Assembly (NCBI GenBank): GCA_034435975.1
Contig: DAOTWD010000145.1
Location: forward strand, 124,001-188,000
Direction: 5' to 3'
Source of the DNA: CAKZQX01 sp034435975
GTDB lineage: Bacteria > Chloroflexota > Chloroflexia > Chloroflexales > Chloroflexaceae
Length of the DNA: 64,000 nucleotides
This document shows, one piece after another, positions 1 to 8,223 of the stretch. Numbering within the stretch: the stretch's first letter is position 1; every line of letters starts with the position of its first letter. A model generated the notes under the pieces. It saw only the letters and a program-made list of their open reading frames with translations. It was not told the DNA's origin and ran no database searches. Made by a program: the position numbers and the translations under genes.

Positions 1-773
1 TCTGGCAGGGTGATAGCGCTGATCCAGTACCGCCGCGTATTGCCAATGCGCTGGCCACAGAACTGGCGCAGCGCACCGGCGACAACTATCGGGTTACCTG
101 CGCCGCACGTCACTGGCAACCAGATCTCGAAACCGGGCTGCGCACCCTGGTTGATCAGGGCGTACAGGCAGTCATTGTGCTACCGCTCACGCCGCACACC
201 TCACAGATGGCCCTGCGCGACTACCAGCAGGCCCTGGCCCAGGCGCAGCAGCGCGTGAGCGTGCCCGCGCTACGGCTGATCGAGGCCTGGGCCGAGCTGC
301 CAGCACTCAACACGCTGTGGGCCAGCTATGCCCAGGCCGCCCGCGAGCAGCTACCGACGGCGGTACAACACGAGGCCGTGCTGATCTGTTGTGTCCACAG
401 CGTGGCCGAGAGCACTCGCAAGCCTGAAGCCGACTACCGGGCGCAACTCGAGGCCACAAGCGCAGGAATAGCGAATCGGGCCGGGTTTGCGCAGTGGCGG
501 TTGGCCTTCCACAGCGCCGAGGGGCCGGGGCAGTGGCTCGGCCCGGACGTGATCGCGTTGCTCGACCCGCTGGCTGCCGAGGGGGTGCGGGCGGTGTGCT
601 ATCTGTCGATTGGCGCGATCTACGATAATGTGGAGCTATGCTACGAACTCGATGTCCGCGCTGTGCAACGCGGGGCCGCACTGGGCCTGCTCGTGACCCG
701 GGCTGCACTACCCAACGCCGCACCACTGCTGATCAGCGGTCTGGCCGACCTGGTTGACCGGTCAGCGCGTTAG
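1..773 (+). CDS. hemH: Ferrochelatase (HemH-like), 5'-truncated by window edge
   Basis: The frame is open from the first bases, so the true start lies upstream of the window; about 257 codons are visible. The C-terminal half reads as ferrochelatase, the enzyme that inserts Fe2+ (or, in a coproporphyrin pathway, Fe into coproporphyrin III) in heme synthesis. The visible marks are a CVHSVAE segment at the place of the family FSAHSLP motif (keeping the metal-binding His), a Y..Q pair shortly after, HSAEGPGQWLGP matching the usual SRxGPxxWLxP block, and YDNVELCYELD matching SDHIEVLYELD with its conserved Glu. The protein is divergent at several normally fixed positions (Cys-Val for Phe-Ser before the His), so a ferrochelatase-like paralogue (cobalt or nickel chelatase) is not excluded. 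It converges with the phosphotransferase gene on the other strand. Confidence 0.82.
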   Translation, partial: WQGDSADPVPPRIANALATELAQRTGDNYRVTCAARHWQPDLETGLRTLVDQGVQAVIVLPLTPHTSQMALRDYQQALAQAQQRVSVPALRLIEAWAELPALNTLWASYAQAAREQLPTAVQHEAVLICCVHSVAESTRKPEADYRAQLEATSAGIANRAGFAQWRLAFHSAEGPGQWLGPDVIALLDPLAAEGVRAVCYLSIGAIYDNVELCYELDVRAVQRGAALGLLVTRAALPNAAPLLISGLADLVDRSAR

Positions 774-882
774 CGCGTTGGCACGTTGAGGTGGATCGTT
801 CAAGCGGCCTGGTTAACAGGCATCACTGACATTGCAGAGCGGATCGAGCGTAAGAAGCGGCATAATGGTTAAGCGGCGCTGG

Positions 883-1884
883 CTATTCAGTCGTCGCCCT
901 GAGTTGCGCAGCCAGCGCCAGACTGCGTTGTTTGTAACGTTCTGCATCAGCGGGATTGTTGCGCCGCCAGACACGGATTGGCATATATTTCTGGATTTCA
1001 TACAGCAGATAAAACTGACGGCGGATCATTGCTGCTGGCGACATATCACGTTGGATACCATAGCCTTCCCAGAACGCCGGTTCACTGATACCACAATAAT
1101 CGAGGACAGCAAACTCGATTTCAGGATCGCCCCACAGGGCACGGTCGAAGTCCACGATCCCGGTCACATTGCCCGTCGGATCAATCAGAATATTCTGGCC
1201 CCACACATCCATGTGCAGCAGAGATGGTGCAACCGGGCGATCAAAGAGGTGTAGATACGGCTCCAGCAGGTCGCGCATACCCTGCGCTTCGGATGGTGTG
1301 TAACACCCACAGGCTACCACGTCATCAATCAGACGGTGCCACATGGCATGAAAGGCCGCCGCCCAGTCAGGTTGGGCTGGCAGCGGATGGTGCGCCCCTA
1401 GATACCCATAGCCCGGCGGAGCAACGACATCACTACGCGCCAGACATGTCGAACTCGTCAGCCTATGCAACTGACGCAAATACACACCAACCTGACGCAA
1501 CGCACGATCCCGACCGCTCACGCTCAACCCCACTGCCTCACTCAGTGGCATACCGGGCAAGGCGGTCATCAACAGATAATCACGGTCGATGTGCGTGCGA
1601 CGAAAGTCATACCCGACTATTTCTGCAACCGGTATCGTTGTTCTGGCCCGTATCAGCATGTGCAGGTCTGGTTCCTGGCGCATCATCAGCCGTTCATAGA
1701 ACAGAAAGCCTGCATCATCGGGCGGGGCAATGCGCAATACATAGCGCCCGGCGGGGCTTTCCACATAGTAGGATGTGTTGTGTTTGCCCGTGCGAATCGG
1801 GATGAATGTCAGCGTAGCAGGATCTACAGCGAGCAAGGGTTGCGTCAGTTCGATCAGGGTGGCAATCGCAAATGTCTCAGCCAT
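883..1884 (-). CDS. Aminoglycoside phosphotransferase family protein
   Basis: A 333-residue cytoplasmic kinase-fold protein of the APH/choline-kinase superfamily, which transfers phosphate from ATP to a small hydroxylated molecule; the substrate cannot be read from sequence. The catalytic loop is HMDVWGQN (His224, Asp226, Asn231) and the metal-binding site is VDFDRA (Asp245-Asp247). The N-lobe has IRTGKHNTSYYV, resembling the nucleotide loop, followed by YVLRI. The start is the ATG 17 bases after the stop of the upstream metallo-hydrolase gene; a longer in-frame extension would run through that gene and is rejected. It is the last gene of a three-gene leftward operon (MOSC, MBL-fold, this gene). 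Nothing marks it as a true resistance gene; homoserine-kinase-like or fructosamine-kinase-like activity is equally possible. Confidence 0.85.
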   Translation of the reverse strand: MAETFAIATLIELTQPLLAVDPATLTFIPIRTGKHNTSYYVESPAGRYVLRIAPPDDAGFLFYERLMMRQEPDLHMLIRARTTIPVAEIVGYDFRRTHIDRDYLLMTALPGMPLSEAVGLSVSGRDRALRQVGVYLRQLHRLTSSTCLARSDVVAPPGYGYLGAHHPLPAQPDWAAAFHAMWHRLIDDVVACGCYTPSEAQGMRDLLEPYLHLFDRPVAPSLLHMDVWGQNILIDPTGNVTGIVDFDRALWGDPEIEFAVLDYCGISEPAFWEGYGIQRDMSPAAMIRRQFYLLYEIQKYMPIRVWRRNNPADAERYKQRSLALAAQLRATTE

Positions 1885-1900
1885 AGCGAACACCTTCGGG

Positions 1901-2539
1901 CTACATATCCCAGGTAGCATCACCATAGAATGCACCGTGATCGCGCTGCACAAAAGCGGTAATCGCTGCCCGCCGGTCGCCCAGCCGAAAGTGTGGCCCA
2001 TGACCGGGATAGCAGATTGTGTCATCTGGCCAGGCAAGCACAATCGTTTGCAGCGTGTGCAACGTGGTACGAAAGCCTTCAACCGTCCAGGTTTTCCCTG
2101 GCCCACCATCGAAAAGAGTATCTCCCACAATAATGCGCTGGTCGTTGGATAGCGCAAAACAGAGCATGTCTTCGCTGTGACCAGGAGTATGGTAGACCAG
2201 CAGGCGATGTGCACCCACCTGCACGACATCGCCATGGTTGAGCCAGCGATCGGCAGCAGGCATGCTTCCCCGTGAGCGTGGCGCGGGATGCGCCAGCAGT
2301 GGCACCTGCAATGCGTCTCGCATAGCGTCAAGAGCACCTACATGATCGGCGTGTGTATGCGTGAGCAAGATCGCGCCGGGCGTTGTATCCTCCAACAATG
2401 CGCGCAAGGTATCCGGCTCGGCACCAGGATCGATCAAGACACTCTGGCGGGTCTGTGGGCACACCAGGACATAGGTATTCATTGGCCAGGAGCCAACCGC
2501 CTGCATACGCAATTCCATTGGCTCGGTTTGTGCTGACAT
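1901..2539 (-). CDS. MBL-fold metallo-hydrolase (glyoxalase II-like)
   Basis: A 212-residue metallo-beta-lactamase-fold hydrolase. The zinc signature THTHADHVG gives His61, His63, Asp65 and His66; further ligands follow in YHTPGHSED, in IVGDTLFDGGPG and in CYPGHGPHF. This set is typical of the glyoxalase II / YcbL subgroup that hydrolyses thioesters such as S-lactoylglutathione or a bacillithiol analogue, but the small size and lack of the C-terminal glyoxalase domain leave the substrate open. The start codon ATG shares its A with the TGA stop of the upstream MOSC gene, so translation is probably coupled; a GTG one codon earlier is also possible. It lies in an operon with the MOSC protein and the phosphotransferase. 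Confidence 0.88.
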   Translation of the reverse strand: MSAQTEPMELRMQAVGSWPMNTYVLVCPQTRQSVLIDPGAEPDTLRALLEDTTPGAILLTHTHADHVGALDAMRDALQVPLLAHPAPRSRGSMPAADRWLNHGDVVQVGAHRLLVYHTPGHSEDMLCFALSNDQRIIVGDTLFDGGPGKTWTVEGFRTTLHTLQTIVLAWPDDTICYPGHGPHFRLGDRRAAITAFVQRDHGAFYGDATWDM

Positions 2540-3045
2540 CACAGAACCTCCGACACATCACTGCCATCCCACGCCACCACATCACCCTCACGCACAAGAC
2601 CCTCGACCAGTACGCGTGCATACAGCCGACTCCAGCCGGGATGCACCTTTTGCGAAATACGGGTGAATTGTCCATTATGGAAAGAATCGATAATGTTGCT
2701 GCAAGGTGCAGCATAGCCGGTAATCTCAATCCGTAGTCGGTCACCAATTCGCAGACAGTCACCCACCTGCAGCATATCCCAATCAAGGCCACTGATCGTC
2801 AGATTCTCACCCGTCGTGCCGGGTGCAATCGCATGCCCTTCAGCCTGCAACGCCTGAATGCGTTCATAGGAAAAGAGCGAAACAGCGCGAGTCGGGCCAC
2901 CGTGATAGCGGCGGTCACGTTGCGTATCACCACGTACGCCCTGGATGGTCACTTCGGTTTGTGGAACGGGTTGCTTTGGCACACCACCCGCTGGATTAAC
3001 ATTGATTTGCACAACCCTTCCAGTCTTGTTGCTCGTCATTGACAT
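2539..3045 (-). CDS. MOSC domain-containing protein (YiiM-like)
   Basis: A 168-residue protein with a single MOSC domain, the fold found at the C terminus of molybdenum-cofactor sulfurases and in YiiM/YcbX-type reductases. The visible block is the N-terminal GRVVQINVNPAGGVPK, then GDTQRDRRYHGG, the GENLTISGLDW segment, and GYAAPCSNI, which carries the conserved Cys expected to bind the molybdenum cofactor sulfur. It is probably the molybdenum-binding part of an N-hydroxylated-compound reductase or a free carrier protein. The start is set at the ATG preceded by AAAGGT at 9 bases; the frame extends further upstream without a ribosome site. It is the first gene of the leftward operon and its stop overlaps the next start. 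Confidence 0.85.
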   Translation of the reverse strand: MSMTSNKTGRVVQINVNPAGGVPKQPVPQTEVTIQGVRGDTQRDRRYHGGPTRAVSLFSYERIQALQAEGHAIAPGTTGENLTISGLDWDMLQVGDCLRIGDRLRIEITGYAAPCSNIIDSFHNGQFTRISQKVHPGWSRLYARVLVEGLVREGDVVAWDGSDVSEVL

Positions 3046-3467
3046 ATATTTGATACCTTTATGTTCAGCGTTGAATATTCCGTAACGCCGTTTGTCGTTA
3101 CGGATATCACCGAGCAAGCCGGAAAATTGTGAAGCACCGGGTTCTGGCTTTCATCTGAGGCTTGCTCCGTCCAGGCTAAAGCTGCCGGGTTCACCATTGT
3201 CCTAGAATTGCTATAACAACGTTCGTCCGAACCGGTTGTATCATCGGTACAGATGCTCACCACGTCCGCACTATCACGTGATGAAAGGTACGTGGTCGCG
3301 TATGTCCAGACACTGAAGCGTCGGGATACAAGGACGCAAAGGCCGACTGCATGGCCAGCGCGTCAGCCTGCGCAGGTGGGCTTCGTCACCAGGTAGCCCG
3401 CCCCGTTCACGGGCAAGGCGATCCCACCATGTCCGTCCTGTCATATGCCCAATAACACAGCACCCAA
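3046..3467. other. Intergenic region with hairpin and short dispersed motif
   Basis: No credible gene is seen here. An inverted repeat ccgtaacg/cgttacgg (8 bp, 8-base loop) at 3080-3103, extended outward by ATAT/ATAT with one bulge, lies in the leader of the MOSC gene. At about 3150-3170 there is a reverse-oriented copy of the short motif GGCTnnAGCCnGGAnGGAGC that also occurs near 51.0 and 55.4 kb. A phrase acaaggacgcaaaggcc near 3330 resembles the low-complexity cgcaaag strings at 9.4 and 27.9 kb. Confidence 0.5.
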
Positions 3468-4841
3468 TTACCCCATCGTCGCACTAAAGGCGGTCAGTTC
3501 TCCCACTCGTACATTATTCCAGTTGCCATCAGGCGGAATGCGGGCGTGCAACACATCGAGGGCAAAAGGCATCGCCACCAGCGATTGCCCATCGATAGTC
3601 GCACTTTCTGCTGGCCCTAACGGAGCGCCCAGTCGGTTCGTGATCGCATGACGGTTGAACAGAGCTTCACGGTCAAAGGAACGCCCGGTGCGCTGTTGAT
3701 ACAGGTTTTCGAGCAACAGTGCGCGCACCTCGCGCTCTTCTGGCGAATGAGCATCAGCGCCATACATATCGGCCGTTAATACACTGAGACGCAGGATAGT
3801 ACTCCACTCGCCCACCGGGGAGCAGAGCGTATCGAGCGCAAAGTGTTGACAGGCATAACTGCGCCCGCTGCTTGTGGGCTGTTCAAGCCGCTGGTTAGGA
3901 CTAATTGGTACGCCAATTTCTGGATGTGCCAGGTAAAACTGGTGGAACGCCCAGTCCGGCCGAAAACCATTCGCCGGATCAGCCGCCAGGAACAGGGCCT
4001 GTAGCAAGCCATCGCGCAATGGCGGTAGCGTAGCGTTCAAAGTCTGGAGTTGTTCGGGTTGACTGGAGGGCGCATAATACAGATCACGGGCATAGACTTC
4101 TATGATAAAAGGCTGCTGCCTGGCTGTCGGTTCTGATCCAGGAGGGCCCGCGGGCGCAATCAACGCTATTGGCATACCCGTCTGTCGCGAGAGCGGCCAG
4201 ATCAAGAATGGCACTGGGGGAGGATAGGTTGCGCCAGCAACACGATACGCCAGGTCGATCAACAGTTGCCCCAGTTGCGGGGATGGAGGCAATGGCTCTA
4301 GTGGCGGTGGCGGTGGCGACGCTATTTCTGGATCCGTTGCATAGACCTGCGCCACAAACTGCTGCCACGGAAATCCGGCCGGGTCGGTTTTGCGTCCAGG
4401 CGCAATGTCCAGATGCCGCACCAGCTGATGACGGGGAATAGTGTATTGCGCCACCAGTCGCCGCGTGAGCCACAGTGCGGCATTGTACTGTGCAGGTGGA
4501 TAGGGATCACGCCCGGTATTCAGGTTCGATAACTCAATACCGATAGACACCGGGTTACAGCCAGTATAGTAGTTAATCCGTCGCCCATCAACAATCCAGG
4601 TACTTGGCCCGGCATGCCAGGCAATATTTTGATCGGCCACCATCTGCGATATATTCCCTGCTTTGTCGATATAGTAATGGATTGAAACCCATGTATTTCG
4701 TGTCTGTCCACCACCATTGCGAAGCCAGTTAAAATCACCAGGTGCCGTGCCAGCAGTAGCATGCAATACAACCATCCGCACCCGACTACTGGCACTGACT
4801 TCAAAATGGTTCCGATTCATACCGACCCACTCGATCTGCAT
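3468..4841 (-). CDS. N-acetylmuramoyl-L-alanine amidase domain protein
   Basis: A 457-residue protein with an N-terminal amidase_2/PGRP-type domain (residues about 1-165), which cleaves the bond between N-acetylmuramic acid and L-alanine in peptidoglycan. Zinc ligands are recognisable in VVLHATAG and in HLDIAPGRKTDPAGFPW (the His plus the Lys/Thr-Asp-Pro signature of T7-lysozyme-like amidases); HAGPSTW and NPVSIGIEL are also typical. A proline-rich hinge (about 178-192) leads to a C-terminal region of about 260 residues that I do not recognise. No signal peptide or membrane segment is seen at either possible start, which is unusual for a wall-degrading enzyme. The ATG chosen has AAAGGACAGG just upstream; an 11-codon longer start is possible. 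Monocistronic by spacing. Confidence 0.82.
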   Translation of the reverse strand: MQIEWVGMNRNHFEVSASSRVRMVVLHATAGTAPGDFNWLRNGGGQTRNTWVSIHYYIDKAGNISQMVADQNIAWHAGPSTWIVDGRRINYYTGCNPVSIGIELSNLNTGRDPYPPAQYNAALWLTRRLVAQYTIPRHQLVRHLDIAPGRKTDPAGFPWQQFVAQVYATDPEIASPPPPPLEPLPPSPQLGQLLIDLAYRVAGATYPPPVPFLIWPLSRQTGMPIALIAPAGPPGSEPTARQQPFIIEVYARDLYYAPSSQPEQLQTLNATLPPLRDGLLQALFLAADPANGFRPDWAFHQFYLAHPEIGVPISPNQRLEQPTSSGRSYACQHFALDTLCSPVGEWSTILRLSVLTADMYGADAHSPEEREVRALLLENLYQQRTGRSFDREALFNRHAITNRLGAPLGPAESATIDGQSLVAMPFALDVLHARIPPDGNWNNVRVGELTAFSATMG

Positions 4842-5153
4842 ATCCTGTCCTTTTCTTTCGCTATACCGGCCCACATGCTGTCTGGTGTCATGCGCTGCCT
4901 ACATGGTCATTCCTTTATTCTGACAGATTGGAGCGTTCTGATGCTCGGCGCGTACCTGCAAAAGGAGTATAGTATGCAGCACCATGGCCGCTGTGTTGAC
5001 CGGGCCCCTCTGCGGCCCAGGGCAGAGCGACGCATGGGGAGTATGCGCGGCGCAATCCTGCATACTTCCTGTTTTCAGACAGGTTCTCACGTTCTACCGC
5101 ATCACATCACTGTTGGCATTATGTAAGCACAGGCCAGCACGATCACGAGCCAA
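4842..5153. other. Intergenic region, no gene seen
   Basis: The 312 bases between the amidase and the S41 protease (both leftward) hold no reading frame with protein-like composition. There is an imperfect inverted repeat GGAGTATGC ... GCATACTTCC around 5038-5070 and a GGGCC/GGCCC stem at about 5004-5020; either could be part of a transcription stop for the upstream protease gene, though no T-run follows. Confidence 0.4.
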
Positions 5154-6524
5154 TCACCAGACCAGCACAGACTGCAACTCAGCCACCGCGGCCTGTATTT
5201 GTGGATCATCAGCAGGCGCAAAGCGCCACCACTCACCATCCACGATCAGATCGGGGATAATCCCCTGGCCTTCGATTATTGTTCCGTCGGGCAAGTGGTA
5301 GGCCAGTTCAGCTAACCAGAGCCGTGAGCCATCGAAAAATTCATGGGCGCGTAAGTTTTCGGTATTACCGGCACTGGGCATACCCACAACCTGCGCCCGC
5401 CCCAGTACCTGCAATCCAGCCGTAAATATTTCCGCCGCACTGATCGTCTCCGGGTCAATCAGTACCACCAGCGGCACCTCAGCCAGCACCGATAGCGTCA
5501 TACCCGTCGGCACCACCAGATCAGCCCTGAAGAAACGTCCCCGCTGGCTACCGATTATCCCGCCATCAACAAACAACGCCAGCGTCTTGAGCATATAATC
5601 GAGCCGACCACCATTATTGCCCCGCACGTCAATGATCAAGCCTGCCAGCGGCTCATCAGCCACGAGCTGTTCCAGATTGAACTGGACGTGCTGATCCAGA
5701 CGGTCAATATTAAATGTACTAATCCGCAAAACCCCAATCTGCGAGGTTGGCAGGCGCTCCACCTCAACCTGCTGAAAGGAGCTGGCCGGAATGGCCCGCC
5801 GCGTAACCTCGATCTGGCGCGTCGTCCCCTCAGCGGAACGAACTGTCAGCTTGATACGGCTGCCCGGTGGCCCGCGTACTGCATGCAACGCTCCGGCCCC
5901 CCGACCGGCAATGAGCTGGGGGACAGCGACCCCATCAACCGCCAGCACAATATCACGCCGTTGCAATCCTGCTTTTTCCGCCGGGCCTTCCCGCGCCAGT
6001 TGTGTAACGAGCCAGCCTTCGTCGACCACGCGCATCATGGCCCCGATGCCACCATATTCCAGATGACCGTCAAAGCGACCCTGAGCTGCTACAACATCTT
6101 GCGGTGACTCGAACCACGAATGATCGTCATTCAGCTTGATGATCATATCACGTAACACCTGGTAAAAATCTTCTGGTGTCGTTGCAGCACTGACCCGTGG
6201 TGCGAACATAGCATGGATGGCATCCCAATCCAGGCCATTGTAGTTGTCATACACATAATTATCGCGCACCACCGTCCAGACCTGATCGAAGAGTTGCTCG
6301 CGTTGACCGGGTGTGAGCGGCATCAATGTAGCCGTGGGTGCCAGGGGTGGCACCGTGATAGTTGGAGTTGGCGTGTATGTCGAGCGGGGCGTATGCGTCG
6401 GGCGGGGTGTAGGAGGCACCGTAACAATAACCGCAACGGACGGGGTCACAGTGGCAGGCAGGGTGATAGGCACGACCACACCCTGGCAACAGATCAACAT
6501 ACTTGCACAGAGGATAAACAGCAT
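5154..6524 (-). CDS. S41 family carboxy-terminal processing protease, lipoprotein
   Basis: A protein of about 456 residues with an N-terminal lipoprotein signal (hydrophobic stretch ending in LICC), a Thr/Pro-rich spacer, a PDZ-like region (WLVTQLAREGPAEKAGL through the substrate-binding loop) and an S41 peptidase core. The core shows LIIDVRGNNGG, then ETISAAEIF with the nucleophilic Ser, and PDGTIIEGQGIIPD. The catalytic Lys of CtpA-type enzymes is not evident after the Ser; the AGNTEN loop fits the tricorn-like subgroup better. It is expected on the outer face of the membrane, processing exported proteins. The start is uncertain: the ATG used gives a canonical lipoprotein signal, a TTG four codons upstream would add an Arg, and another ATG lies at 6605. 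Divergent from the aminotransferase gene. Confidence 0.85.
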   Translation of the reverse strand: MLFILCASMLICCQGVVVPITLPATVTPSVAVIVTVPPTPRPTHTPRSTYTPTPTITVPPLAPTATLMPLTPGQREQLFDQVWTVVRDNYVYDNYNGLDWDAIHAMFAPRVSAATTPEDFYQVLRDMIIKLNDDHSWFESPQDVVAAQGRFDGHLEYGGIGAMMRVVDEGWLVTQLAREGPAEKAGLQRRDIVLAVDGVAVPQLIAGRGAGALHAVRGPPGSRIKLTVRSAEGTTRQIEVTRRAIPASSFQQVEVERLPTSQIGVLRISTFNIDRLDQHVQFNLEQLVADEPLAGLIIDVRGNNGGRLDYMLKTLALFVDGGIIGSQRGRFFRADLVVPTGMTLSVLAEVPLVVLIDPETISAAEIFTAGLQVLGRAQVVGMPSAGNTENLRAHEFFDGSRLWLAELAYHLPDGTIIEGQGIIPDLIVDGEWWRFAPADDPQIQAAVAELQSVLVW

Positions 6525-6630
6525 GACGGTACGCAACGTCGGTATTTCTCTATACTCTAGCTTAAAACGAAAAAGAAAGATACAGGTATAATACCATAAC
6601 AGCATGCGAGTCGGAAGGTAACAAATCTCT
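6525..6630. promoter_or_regulatory. Divergent promoter region (S41 protease / aminotransferase)
   Basis: The short spacer contains TATAAT on the plus strand at 6587-6592, about 38 bases before the aminotransferase ATG. The overlapping minus-strand TATTAT at 6588-6593 has TTCCGA 17 bases upstream of it, suited to the protease gene. Neither has a strong -35, so transcription may need an activator or be weak. The aminotransferase ribosome site GGAAGG lies at the right end. Confidence 0.35.
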
Positions 6631-7782
6631 ATGATCCAGCATCTCGCCCCAGCCATTCCAACTACAGCCGATATGATCGAGTTCAGTGCTGGTCATCCCG
6701 ATCCCGCCTTACTGCCGATTGCTGGCATAGGCCGGGCGACGATGAACACTGTCCAACAGGCAGGCCCCCTGGCGTTAATGTATGGCGCTGAACGTGGACC
6801 TGCGCCATTGCTCGACCAGTTGCGGACACGGATCGGTCAGCAAGAGGGCACCACACCCACCATAGACTGTATGATGATTACGGGCGGCATCTCCCAGGCG
6901 CTGGATATGCTGTGTGCACGATTGACCCGACGTGGTGACATTGTGCTGGTTGAAGCACCCACCTATCATCTGGCACTGCACATTTTTCGCGATTATGGTC
7001 TGACTCTGGCCCCCATTCCGGTTGATGACCAGGGGTTGCGCGTTGATATAGTGAAGAAGGTGTATAAGACGTTGCAGCTCCAGGGTCAACAGGTACGCTT
7101 TCTTTATACCATTCCCACCTTCCACAATCCGACCGGCGTGAATCTGGCACCTGAACGCCGTAGCGACCTGGTCACGTTTGCCCAACAAACCGGCTTGCTG
7201 ATTATTGAAGACGACGCCTATCGTGAGTTGTGGTATGATGCACCACCACCGCCGTCGCTCTGGCAACTGGCGCTGGTCGGGCCAATTATTCGTCTGGGAT
7301 CATTTACCAAGGTGCTGGCACCAGGCCTGCGGCTGGGTTGGATGCTGGCTGCGCCCACTATTGTACAGCGCTGTATAAATAGCGGCTTGCTCAACAGTGG
7401 AGGGGGGATCAATCATTTTACAGCCCAGGTGGTTAGCACGTTTCTGGCCCAGGAAGGGTTTGATGCGCATATTGCTATGCTGCGCGATGCCTATCATCGT
7501 CGCCGTGATATTCTGCTGGCAGCACTGGCGCGGTATCTGCCCAACGACTGTACCTGGCGCACACCAATGGGTGGCTTCTTTGTCTGGATTTGCCTGCCAA
7601 CACGCTATGATACGACACGCCTGCTACCGATATCCCACGCCGCTGGTGTTGGCTTTGTGCCCGGTCATCGATTCTACAGTGGCAGCGGCGGCGAGCAGTA
7701 TCTGCGCCTCTCGTTTAGCCTGCTGACACCCGAAGTCATGGAGGAAGGGGTGCGCCGCTTGAGTAATGTCCTGCTCCGTTGA
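6631..7782 (+). CDS. PLP-dependent aminotransferase (fold type I, 2-aminoadipate/MocR-type)
   Basis: A 383-residue class I/II aminotransferase without the GntR DNA-binding domain of MocR regulators, closest in layout to 2-aminoadipate or aromatic/branched-chain aminotransferases. The PLP lysine lies in GSFTKVLAPGLRLGW. Other landmarks are TGGISQALDMLC (phosphate-binding region), APTYH, TIPTFHNPTGVNL (substrate/cofactor Asn), EDDAYRELWYD (the Asp-x-Ala-Tyr cofactor contact) and a C-terminal LRLSFS carrying the Arg that binds the substrate carboxylate. It transfers an amino group to a 2-oxo acid in the cytoplasm; the donor is not predictable. The ATG is preceded by GGAAGG with slightly long spacing. 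It stands alone between the divergent protease and the riboflavin operon. Confidence 0.9.
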   Translation: MIQHLAPAIPTTADMIEFSAGHPDPALLPIAGIGRATMNTVQQAGPLALMYGAERGPAPLLDQLRTRIGQQEGTTPTIDCMMITGGISQALDMLCARLTRRGDIVLVEAPTYHLALHIFRDYGLTLAPIPVDDQGLRVDIVKKVYKTLQLQGQQVRFLYTIPTFHNPTGVNLAPERRSDLVTFAQQTGLLIIEDDAYRELWYDAPPPPSLWQLALVGPIIRLGSFTKVLAPGLRLGWMLAAPTIVQRCINSGLLNSGGGINHFTAQVVSTFLAQEGFDAHIAMLRDAYHRRRDILLAALARYLPNDCTWRTPMGGFFVWICLPTRYDTTRLLPISHAAGVGFVPGHRFYSGSGGEQYLRLSFSLLTPEVMEEGVRRLSNVLLR

Positions 7783-7917
7783 TTCCATACTGCTGAACGG
7801 ATGCATGTTGATCGCGGTTCATTGCCAGCCCCCCAGGACAATACAATAACGGTACCCGGCTCTATTGACGCTCTGCACACTTTATAGTACACTCCTCATT
7901 ACCAACAAGAAATGACA

Positions 7918-8073
7918 AAACCTTCGGGGCAGGGTGCAATTCCCGACCGGCGGTAATACTGGAGGCGATCACAGCCAGAGAGCTGTTGATTGTCGCCCGT
8001 TTAGCCCGCGAGCCGCAAGGCAGACTCTGGTGCGATCCCAGGGCCGACGGTACAGTCCGGATGGGAGAAGGTT
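7918..8073 (+). promoter_or_regulatory. FMN riboswitch (RFN element) of the riboflavin operon
   Basis: All conserved blocks of the RFN element are present in order: TTCGGGGCAGGGTG, ATTCCCGACCGGCGGTA, AGCCCGCGAGC, GGCAGACTCTGG, ATCCCAGGGCCGACGGTA, AGTCCGGATGGGAGAAGG. The closing P1 stem is AAACCTT at the left with AAGGTTT at the right. FMN binding in the nascent leader is known to shut off riboflavin synthesis genes. Upstream at 7884 is a TATAGT that could be the -10, with no good -35. No intrinsic terminator follows; control is probably at translation through the hairpin over the ribD ribosome site. Confidence 0.96.
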
Positions 8074-8204
8074 TGGACTGGTACGTACTGGTCAGATAAA
8101 TGCCGGGCAGGTTATTAACCTGTCGTATAGCGGTATATCCTGATTCGCGTATGTGCCAGGATATGTGTACCTGAACCCACCGCATGCTGCGCCCCCCGAA
8201 GTTG

Positions 8205-8220
8205 AACGCTGGGGAGCGTT
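8205..8220 (+). promoter_or_regulatory. Shine-Dalgarno-sequestering hairpin before ribD
   Basis: AACGCT-GGGG-AGCGTT is a perfect 6-bp hairpin whose loop and 3' arm hold the ribosome site GGGGAG, ending three bases before the ribD ATG. A run of six C at 8191-8196 could alternatively pair with the same GGGG. This is a plausible expression platform of the FMN riboswitch acting on translation. Confidence 0.6.
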
Positions 8221-8223
8221 GCG

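Noticed and set aside
307..726. Minus-strand frame of 139 codons inside the ferrochelatase gene
   Set aside because: It is Arg/Pro-rich as expected for an antisense shadow of a GC-rich gene, and the plus-strand frame has clear ferrochelatase motifs.
883..1884. Antibiotic-resistance gene (aminoglycoside kinase)
   Set aside because: Only the superfamily fold is visible; the chromosomal operon context with MOSC and MBL-fold genes gives no support for resistance.
1885..2337. N-terminal extension of the phosphotransferase frame
   Set aside because: It lies wholly within the MBL-fold gene on the same strand and has no kinase similarity; the ATG at 1884 fits the operon spacing.
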